From: Ohtaekwangia sp035628875 | GTDB taxonomy: Bacteria > Bacteroidota > Bacteroidia > Cytophagales > Cyclobacteriaceae | Direction: 5' to 3' | Length of the DNA: 64,000 nucleotides | Assembly: GCA_035628875.1 (NCBI GenBank) | Contig: DASPIZ010000060.1 | Span: 1-64,000, forward strand | Part shown: positions 8,072-15,500 of the stretch, piece after piece | Position numbering within the stretch: position 1 is the stretch's first letter | How the letters are laid out: every line of letters begins with the position of its first letter | Position numbers and translations under genes: made by a program | Notes under the pieces: generated by a model | Seen by the model: the letters and a program-made list of their open reading frames with translations, nothing else | What the model was told of the DNA's origin: nothing | The model's database searches: none

Positions 8072-8800
8072 TCAAAAAAAATACTCCCCGTCCGCACTAA
8101 TGCGTACTTCTTTCAAAGTATGTGTGGCTTCAAAGTCGCAATAAACCTGGTGAAGACTTTTCCATAACTTTATAGCCTTAGGATGAGTTGCATAAGTTTC
8201 TTCTAATTCTTTCAACCCCGGTTCATCTAACCGTGCCGGAAAAATATGAACAGGGATTTTTTGTTGTCCTCCATGGCGTGCTTCTACCGCAAGTATATAC
8301 AACTCTTTTATCTTATCATCTGTAATGGGAATGCAACCAATTGTTACGCAGTCGCCGTGAATGTAAATGGCACCACCGGGATGTTTATCGCCAAGGATTT
8401 GGTCTGCACGATTGGGGTAGTTAATTCCTAGTGAGAGGTGGAAGTTGCTTTGCGGATTGAAATGATTGATGTGATAGAGACCCTCCGGAATCTGCAGGTC
8501 ACCTTCTTTGCGTTTAGGACCCAATGCACCGGATGTTGAGCAGAATTCATAAGTATGAAGTAAACTATATTGATCTGCCAGTTTCGGTTTTACCCATACT
8601 TCAAGTTTCATTTCCTGTTTGAACGCACGAAGAAAAATTTGAGCACCCTGATAATTAAGGTTTTTGTTGAAAAAATAATTTTTTACCGTATTTTCCTTCT
8701 CGCGATAAGCCTCCTTCACGCGTGAATGTTGCAGTTGCGTGTCTTTAAAAGAAAGTTGCTGAATCATAATTAGAAAAACCAATAGGCCGAGTAACTTCAT
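8072..8800 (-). CDS. L,D-transpeptidase (YafK/YkuD type)
   Basis: The 242-residue protein has an N-terminal signal segment (MKLLGLLVFLIMIQQLSF) and a YkuD catalytic domain ending in IYIHGDCVTIGCIPITD, where the histidine and the second cysteine are the catalytic pair of the HxxxxxxxGC motif. Enzymes of this fold crosslink peptidoglycan or attach or release proteins at meso-diaminopimelate in the periplasm. The N-terminal 60 residues are charged and helical. It is divergent from the histidine kinase gene at 8839, only 38 bp apart, so their promoters must overlap. Confidence 0.85.
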   Translation of the reverse strand: MKLLGLLVFLIMIQQLSFKDTQLQHSRVKEAYREKENTVKNYFFNKNLNYQGAQIFLRAFKQEMKLEVWVKPKLADQYSLLHTYEFCSTSGALGPKRKEGDLQIPEGLYHINHFNPQSNFHLSLGINYPNRADQILGDKHPGGAIYIHGDCVTIGCIPITDDKIKELYILAVEARHGGQQKIPVHIFPARLDEPGLKELEETYATHPKAIKLWKSLHQVYCDFEATHTLKEVRISADGEYFF

Positions 8801-8838
8801 ATCGCGTTATATTGCAACCCACAAATTAAGAAGTTAGC

Positions 8839-9627
8839 ATGAGATTTCTAAGTGACCATATCTGGATGATCCTTTCTGTTCTGGTGATTGGCTTTGCGTG
8901 TTATCAATTGCTGCGAAAACCAAAGGTGAAACCACACAAAGTAAAAACCATCGAACCTAAACCAGAACAGGATGTTGTGCCATGGAATAAGGTGAACGAA
9001 ATCATTGAACAGGAACGTCAGCGAATAGCCAGTGAATTACATGATGAACTTGGAACACTGCTCAGTGTAATACACCTGGATCTTGAATTGGTATTGCGTG
9101 AATCCTCCTGCCTTACGCCCCACGGGGAAGCGCGTTTGCTGGAGGTGAGAAAAAATTTAAACCTGGTGATTGAATCAATTCGCCACAATATCTGGAGCCT
9201 GGCACCACAGATGCTGGACCAGGAGAATCTTGATTTTGCGTTGCGTGAACTTTGCCGTAAACTCGATGCTTATAAAGGAACACATCTTCATTTTGTTCAA
9301 AGCGGACTTCCAGTTCCGATCACTCAGAAGCAAAAGCTCAATCTGTTTCGCATCGTTCAGGAATTACTCACCAATGCCATAAAGCATTCAAGTGCCTGGA
9401 ATATCTCCGTACAACTTCACTGGGATAAAGACAATCTTACCATCGTAGTTGAAGATGACGGATCTTCCTATAATCGTGAAGATAAAGTGCCATCAAAAAG
9501 CGGAGGCATGGGCATGAATAACATTATTAAACGCGCCAATGTAATCGGTGCAAAACTTACCAGAGAAGAATTCTCCAGGGGAATGCGAATTACAATTCAA
9601 TTGAAGGTGGTGGCGGAGTTTATGTAA
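8839..9627 (+). CDS. Membrane-anchored NarL-type sensor histidine kinase
   Basis: The 262-residue protein has one N-terminal membrane helix (about residues 8-25), a HisKA_3 dimerisation domain with the phosphoacceptor His68 in ASELHDELG, and a HATPase domain with N-box ELLTNAIKHS and G-box GGMGMNNI. There is no extracytoplasmic sensor domain, so input must come through the membrane helix or a partner. The likely partner is the NarL/FixJ response regulator encoded convergently at 10288-10917, separated only by a repeat field. Confidence 0.85.
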   Translation: MRFLSDHIWMILSVLVIGFACYQLLRKPKVKPHKVKTIEPKPEQDVVPWNKVNEIIEQERQRIASELHDELGTLLSVIHLDLELVLRESSCLTPHGEARLLEVRKNLNLVIESIRHNIWSLAPQMLDQENLDFALRELCRKLDAYKGTHLHFVQSGLPVPITQKQKLNLFRIVQELLTNAIKHSSAWNISVQLHWDKDNLTIVVEDDGSSYNREDKVPSKSGGMGMNNIIKRANVIGAKLTREEFSRGMRITIQLKVVAEFM

Positions 9628-9629
9628 TT

Positions 9630-9907
9630 CATGGTTCATGGTTCAAAGTTGAAAGTCGGTTTCCGATAACGATGGGTTTGTGCCAATTGTTTGAGGTTTG
9701 ATGTTTGAGGTTTGATGTTTGATGTTTGATGTTTGATGTTTGATGTTTGACGTTTGAAAATTGACAACGGTTTCGACAACTAGAGGATTGGCAGAATCAA
9801 AGTGCATGGTTCATGGTTCAAAGTTCAAAGTCGGTTTCCGATAACGATGGGGTTTGTGCCAATTGTTTGATGTTTGATGTTTGATGTTTGAGGTTTGACG
9901 TTTGAGG
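9630..9907. repeat. Two-copy direct repeat with heptad (TTTGANG) microsatellite
   Basis: A unit starting CATGGTTCATGGTTCAAAG, followed by AGTCGGTTTCCGATAACG and TTTGTGCCAATTG, occurs at 9630 and again at 9805. Each copy leads into tandem 7-bp units of TTTGATG/TTTGAGG: ten units at 9690-9759 and six at 9866-9907. The heptad number differs between copies, which suggests slippage. Related sequence recurs inverted at 41768-41879 and 48062-48139. No coding potential was seen. Confidence 0.85.
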
Positions 9908-9934
9908 TTGGTTTGCGAAAGACACTTAATTTAT

Positions 9935-10285
9935 TACGCAACAAACTCGAAGCGCGAAGCTCGTAACTCGCAGCTATTTTCCCCCTTCCTTACCGTCATC
10001 CTGATGCGCAGGTGCAAAGCACATGCATGCAGAAGCATCCCCCGGAACAACGGAGAAGTTCTTCGCTGGTGAAATCAAAAGGGATCTCGAAATTGTTTGT
10101 GGTTGATGCTGTGTAAGAAGTGCAACCCTTCCACCATCGCTTCGCTCGGCACCTTCCCTTGAGAAGGGAAGGAATGGTTTTTTATTAAACACACCGTGGG
10201 GAAATTTCAATTGTGAGAAAGGCCTTCAAAGCGAATGGATCAACAAACTCGCAGCTCGTAGCTCGCAGCTCGCAGCTCTTTTAAA
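9935..10285. repeat. Intergenic repeat field between kinase and regulator genes
   Basis: Three modules follow one another. A GC-rich AACTCG/GCAGCTCG module lies at about 9945-9975 and 10245-10280. A unit at 9994-10043 (TGATGCGCAGGTGCAAAGC onward) has an inverted near-copy at 41602-41650. A perfect 9-bp hairpin CCTTCCCTT/AAGGGAAGG at 10152-10172, followed by a T-run, could act as a terminator. A minus-strand open frame at 9974-10210 is carried by these repeats and is not taken as a gene. Confidence 0.7.
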
Positions 10286-10287
10286 TG

Positions 10288-10917
10288 TCAGCTCAGCATT
10301 CCGTTCTCGTAGGCGTATGCAATGAGTTCTGCAACGTTTTTTGTTTTTGTTTTTTGCAACATCTCTTCCCGGTAACTGTTTATCGTGTTCTCTTTTAATT
10401 TTAGTCGCTCAGCGATCTCTTTGCTTGAACGACCCATTTTCAGGAGTAACAGGATTTCTGCTTCGCGTTTTTTCAACACGGCGGGAGCATCGCTCATGGC
10501 GATTTTTTTTAGGAATGCAGGTTGAAGCGCCACAGGAATATATTGGCGACCCAACAATACGGCATCGATGGCATCAACAATTTCCTGTGCTGAACTGCTT
10601 TTAAAAATAAAACCGTGAACACCGGTACGAAGCAGATGTTTTATCATAGCCTCACCGTTGTATTGTGTGACTACCAGGATCGCGACCTTTGGATAATCTT
10701 TCAGCAGATAATTGACTACCTCCATACCGTTCATTTCAGGCATACCAATGTCAAGCAATACAAGATCTACATGACTGGTTTCCATCAGGGCTAATGCTTC
10801 AGGACCGCTACTCGCGTGCAAGAGCGAAAAGTCAGGGTAATGTTGTTTTAAAATAAGGGCTAACCCATCGCGGAAAAGCTGTTGATCATCAACCAATAAG
10901 ACAGAAATCTTCATCAC
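10288..10917 (-). CDS. NarL/FixJ-family response regulator
   Basis: The 209-residue protein has an N-terminal receiver domain with the acidic pair DD at 10-11, the phosphoacceptor Asp56 in LLDIGMPEMNG, and the conserved lysine in GFIFKSSS. A C-terminal LuxR-type helix-turn-helix follows (KKREAEILLLLKMGRSSKEIAERL, about 148-171). It should bind DNA when phosphorylated. It is the natural partner of the HisKA_3 kinase at 8839-9627, although the two genes converge rather than forming an operon. The start ATG lies just after a second possible GTG/ATG, so the N-terminus is secure within a residue or two. Confidence 0.88.
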   Translation of the reverse strand: MMKISVLLVDDQQLFRDGLALILKQHYPDFSLLHASSGPEALALMETSHVDLVLLDIGMPEMNGMEVVNYLLKDYPKVAILVVTQYNGEAMIKHLLRTGVHGFIFKSSSAQEIVDAIDAVLLGRQYIPVALQPAFLKKIAMSDAPAVLKKREAEILLLLKMGRSSKEIAERLKLKENTINSYREEMLQKTKTKNVAELIAYAYENGMLS

Positions 10918-11122
10918 GCTTCGGCAGTTATAATTTACTTTCGAAAGTACCTGATTTCTTTTCTTTAAACAACCCCGGATTTTTCAGGTAAATTTATTAA
11001 ATTGGCTTCACGACCTTCTATCCAACTTAATTCTCTAAATGAATCTGTATCAGCAGAGCGTTTTGTAGAATTCGATTACGTTTCAAAAGTTTAATTGACC
11101 TTTTCATATTAAATGCCCAGCT

Positions 11123-11260
11123 ATGAAAAAGATTTTATCACGCGAACAAACCGAAACCATCATTTGTATTCTGGCCTTTGGATGGCTTTCCCTGCTTTGT
11201 ATGTTTGTAAAGTATGATTTTAATGAAGTTGCAAACGAGGTAATAAATCTGTTGAGATGA
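11123..11260 (+). CDS. Small membrane peptide, 45 aa
   Basis: An ATG at 11123 opens a 45-codon frame ending at TGA 11258-11260. It encodes a charged N-terminus (MKKILSREQTE), one hydrophobic helix (IICILAFGWLSLLCMFVKY) and a short charged tail. The composition is that of a small single-pass inner-membrane protein rather than random sequence. It stops 8 bp before the convergent MscS stop codon. No homologue is recognised and expression is unproven. Confidence 0.45.
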   Translation: MKKILSREQTETIICILAFGWLSLLCMFVKYDFNEVANEVINLLR

Positions 11261-11268
11261 GTTAGCAT

Positions 11269-12390
11269 TTATGATTTTCTGTTTTCAGGTGAAATTTTGT
11301 TTTCTACTGAAAGCGACGACACCCCCTTCAATTCAATTCCGCCTTCAGGTGGTTTTATAAAAATGGTTTGTGAAGGAAAGGCAAACTCGATATTCAATTT
11401 CTCAAACTGTTCATAGATTTGATAATTGATCTCTTGCTGGATATCCATGTAAATATTAAAGTCTGAAGCCATTACGTAATACACCACTTCAAACCGCAGG
11501 CTCCAATCCTTATATGCGGCAAAATGTGCACGGTCGAAGGTGATTTTTTGTTGACTTTCAACAATTCTGCGAAGCATAGCCGAAATTTCTTTGAGGCGTT
11601 CAAGAGGTGTACCATAGGCAACATCAATACTGAACACAACACGCCTCTTGTTCATCCGTTTATAATTATGAATGCGAGAGGAAGTCAGGTTGGCGTTTCC
11701 GATAATCAATTCTTCGCCCGATAAGCTACGCACGCGCGTTGTCTTTAATCCGATATATTCTATTGAACCTAACTTATCATCTACAATGATGAAATCACCC
11801 ACCTCAAATGGACGATCAAAAAAGATAACAAAGTAATTGAATAAGTCGCCAAGGATATTTTGTGCAGCCAATGCTATGGCTATACCACCAATGCCCAATC
11901 CTGCAATAATGGTTGTAACATCGTATCCAAGGTTGTCGATAAGGAAGACGAGTCCCAGTATCCAGACAACGATGTTGATCAGGATCATGAGCCCACCCAA
12001 TTGATTGAGTTTTTCCTGACCATTTTCCTGTTTGCGTATATGCGATCTCAGCATCATCATGATGGTGGAGGATAACAAACGGATAATAAAGAATGTGACG
12101 ACCAGGGAAGTGGCGATGGCGAGAACATTTTCCGTTTTTTCAGTAAGCGTGAGATAATTTAATCCGGCATAAACAGTAAAATAGTATAATGCGGGAATAC
12201 CGAATCGTTCAATGCTGCTCAGCACAAAGTCATCACCGGTAGTTGTAGTTTTTTCCGACCATTTTTTCAACCGGCCCATGATATTGTTTCGCAGTATTCT
12301 GACAAACGCCAGGCCGATCAGGATGATCCCTAAGGCAATCAGATAATCTAAAACAGTATTGTGAAAGTAGACGCGTTCGAGTATTTCCAT
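11269..12390 (-). CDS. MscS-family mechanosensitive channel
   Basis: About 373 residues if started at the ATG at 12390, which places a short N-terminus before the first membrane helix; a longer in-frame start at 12435 adds 15 residues. Four or five membrane helices are followed by the MscS pore-lining helix (TIIAGLGIGGIAIALAAQNILGD) and the beta domain with FDRPFEVGDFI. Channels of this family open under membrane tension to release solutes during hypo-osmotic shock. The C-terminus beyond the beta/alpha-beta domains is short and basic. The family assignment is firm; the exact subtype is not. Confidence 0.9.
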   Translation of the reverse strand: MEILERVYFHNTVLDYLIALGIILIGLAFVRILRNNIMGRLKKWSEKTTTTGDDFVLSSIERFGIPALYYFTVYAGLNYLTLTEKTENVLAIATSLVVTFFIIRLLSSTIMMMLRSHIRKQENGQEKLNQLGGLMILINIVVWILGLVFLIDNLGYDVTTIIAGLGIGGIAIALAAQNILGDLFNYFVIFFDRPFEVGDFIIVDDKLGSIEYIGLKTTRVRSLSGEELIIGNANLTSSRIHNYKRMNKRRVVFSIDVAYGTPLERLKEISAMLRRIVESQQKITFDRAHFAAYKDWSLRFEVVYYVMASDFNIYMDIQQEINYQIYEQFEKLNIEFAFPSQTIFIKPPEGGIELKGVSSLSVENKISPENRKS

Positions 12391-12522
12391 GGTTAATTCA
12401 TTAGAATATTTAACAGTGCTAAAAAACAATACCAATGTTGTGTTTCCTGCATTTTAAATATGATGGATTAAAGGTGACATTTCCCTCCGTTTTTTGGAAA
12501 AAATACGCGATATTTTCTCGCC

Positions 12523-12530
12523 TAACTTTG
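12523..12530 (+). promoter_or_regulatory. TAnnTTTG -7 element before the alpha-2-macroglobulin gene
   Basis: TAACTTTG matches the Bacteroidota -7 consensus TAnnTTTG and ends 5 bases before the ATG at 12536. A TTTG at 12493-12496 is a weak -33 candidate but the 26-base spacing is longer than usual. If real, the transcript is nearly leaderless and the alternative TTG start at 12494 is excluded. Confidence 0.35.
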
Positions 12531-12535
12531 ATCAG

Positions 12536-15500
12536 ATGAAAAGCGCGCCCCTGAAAAAAATTGCCATAGCCATTTTGGCTGTCGGTATCGTTGCATTCGG
12601 TATATTTTATTTTCTACCAGGAAAGGATACAGCACCCGTTAAAAACAATATTAACCCTGCTTTCGGGGAGTACATCGCTTCTTATACAGCAGGCGTTGTA
12701 TCGTCAGGATCAACCGTCCGGATTGTATTTACCCGCGATGTTGTCGATTCCACCCATTTCGGACAAGAAAGTCAGGTCAAATTATTTAGCCTTTCTCCGG
12801 CTGTAAACGGCAAGACCAAATGGTTGAATGAACGTACCGTTGAATTTCAACCTGAATCAAAATTAAAATCTGGTCAGATCTACACGGTGAAATTTTCCCT
12901 TTCAAAAGTGATTGAAGTACCCAATGCGCTGAGCAGTTTTGAATCTAGTTTTCAGGTAATGCCGCAGAACTTCGCCATCACTGTTGAAAATGTAAGAGCC
13001 TATGAAAAAACGGTACTGCAACGTCAAAAAATTGAGGGTACACTGCTTACCGCTGATGTGGCTGAATCCGCTTCGGTCGAGTCTATGCTTACTTCGCAAC
13101 AAAACAATAAAAAATTAGCCATAACCTGGGTACATACCGACGGAGGTAAACAGCATCACTTTACGGTGGAGGATGTCATCCGGACTGATCAGGGAAGCAA
13201 AGTTGTACTTTGGGCTGAAGGGAAACCGCTTGGTGTAGATCGGTCGCAGGAAGAGGTTGTTGAAATCCCTTCGCTCCGTGATTTTAAACTCATGAATGCA
13301 AGGGTGATTCAGAACCCCACCCAGTATGTAGTCCTGCAGTTTTCCGATCCTTTGAAAGAAAAGCAAAACCTTAATGGCCTGATCACCATAGCGGGCGTAG
13401 AAAGTCTGGATTTTGAGGTTCGAGACAACCAAATTCTAGTCTATCCGCCGGTGCGACAGGCCGGATCGAAAACCGTTAACATCTCGCCGGGAATCAGAAA
13501 CATTCTTGATTTTAAATTAAAAGAAACAACAACCGCCGAACTGGTTTTCGAACAGGTGGCACCGGCAATTCGTTTTACAGGAGATGGTTCGATTTTACCA
13601 AGTACCGATGGACTTGTTCTTCCCTTTGAAGCCGTAAATCTTGATGCAGTAGATCTCACGATCACGAAAATATTTGAAAATAACATGATGCAGTTCTTGC
13701 AGGTAAACAACATCGGCGGTAACCAGGAACTTTATCGTGTAGGAAAACGGGTGTTGAAAAAAACTGTGCCGCTCAATACATCGGGTGTTACCGACCTCGG
13801 TAAATGGAATCGCTTTACACTCGATCTCGCTGAACTGATCAAGACAGAACCCGGCGCTGTCTACGAGGTTAAATTGAATTTTAGAAAGTCGTACGCAACT
13901 TACAACTGTGGTGGAGAATCGATGGAGGAGGAAGAACCTGCTACGGCATTTGAAGAAGAAGAGGAACCGGATTATCAGTACTACGATGATTACTATTATG
14001 AAGATTATTATTATGACGATGACTACGACTGGTCTCAGCGTGATAACCCATGCCATTCTTCATACTACACCGGAAATCGCGCGGTAAAAAGAAATGTACT
14101 CGCGTCTGACCTTGGCATCACTGCAAAACGAGGTGAGGATGGAAAAACAATTGCGTTCATCACTGATCTCAAAACAACGCAATCGTTATCAGGTGTCAAA
14201 GTTGAATTGTTTAATTATCAACAACAGGTGATCGGATCGGCAGTAACCGGTGCAGATGGTAAAATTGAAATAGTATCTAAAGAACCTCCGTTTTTATTGG
14301 TTGCTAAAAACGGATCGGAACGCGGCTATCTTAAACTCACCGATGGCGAAGCTTTACCGTTAAGCAGTTTTGATGTTTCCGGCGAAACGGTTCAGCATGG
14401 ACTAAAAGGATTTTTGTATGGTGACCGCGGCGTGTGGCGACCTGGTGATTCGCTTTATCTCACCTTTATTCTCGAAGACAAGCAAAAACAGTTGCCGTCT
14501 AACCACCCCGTTGTATTTGAGTTGCAGAACCCGCAAGGCCAGGTGGTAACCAGGCTTGTCAGGTCTGATGATGAAAACGGATTTTATTCATTTGCCACAG
14601 CAACTTCGCCCGAAGCACCTACCGGGAACTGGACTGGTCGTGTAAAAGCAGGCGGAACCCAATTTTCTCAAACCTTAAAAATTGAAACGGTTAAACCGAA
14701 CCGATTGAAGATCAACCTTGATTTTGGAACAGAACGATTTACAACACCCGCGATTACAGGGCAGCTTAGTGTAAACTGGCTCCATGGCGCACCCGGAAGA
14801 AATCTAAAGGCGGAATTTGAAATGACCATGGTGAACGTGCCCACTACTTTTCCGAAATACAATGAATATGTATTTGAAGATCCGTCAAGGGAATTTTATA
14901 GTGAAAGCCAAACAATTTTTTCCGGTAACACAAACGATGATGGTAAGACGACTTTCAATGCGGACCTTTCATCAACCTCCGCAGTGCCCGGATTTTTGAA
15001 TGTAGTATTCCGTGGAAAAGTTTTCGAGGAAAGTGGCAACTTCAGCATCGACAGGTTTAATATCCCCTATTCACCATTTGAGTCATACGTCGGGATGAAG
15101 ACGCCGGAAGGAGAGCAATACAGTGGTATACTCTATTTTGATAAAACACATCCTGTTGATCTTGTTACGGTTAATGCTGATGGAAAGCCCGTATCTCGTG
15201 AAGGGATTGAGCTGTCCATGTATAAACTCAACTGGCGTTGGTGGTGGGATAATTCTTCGGAAGGCCTCGCCAATTACGTTGATGGGTCGTATTCAAAACT
15301 GGTGAAGAAAGGCACAGCGAATACGGTGAATGGTAAAGGTGTATGGAATTTTGAAATGAAATCAACGACAGAAGAGTATGGTCGTTATTTTATTCGAGCC
15401 TGCGATCCTGTGTCTGGCCATTGTACCGGGCAGATCATTTACATTGATGAACCCGGATGGTACAGCCGGATGCGGAACAACGACGACAACGCCGGTGCAA

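Noticed and set aside
8030..8074. C-terminal extension of the L,D-transpeptidase past its TGA (GEILPDWEVKVKVKIKGN)
   Set aside because: The frame continues for 18 codons after the stop beside a T8 run, but the protein already ends with the usual V-x-I-x-x-x-G-x-Y pattern of the family, so readthrough is not needed.
9974..10210. Minus-strand 78-codon frame
   Set aside because: It is made of dispersed repeat sequence with inverted copies elsewhere and no domain.
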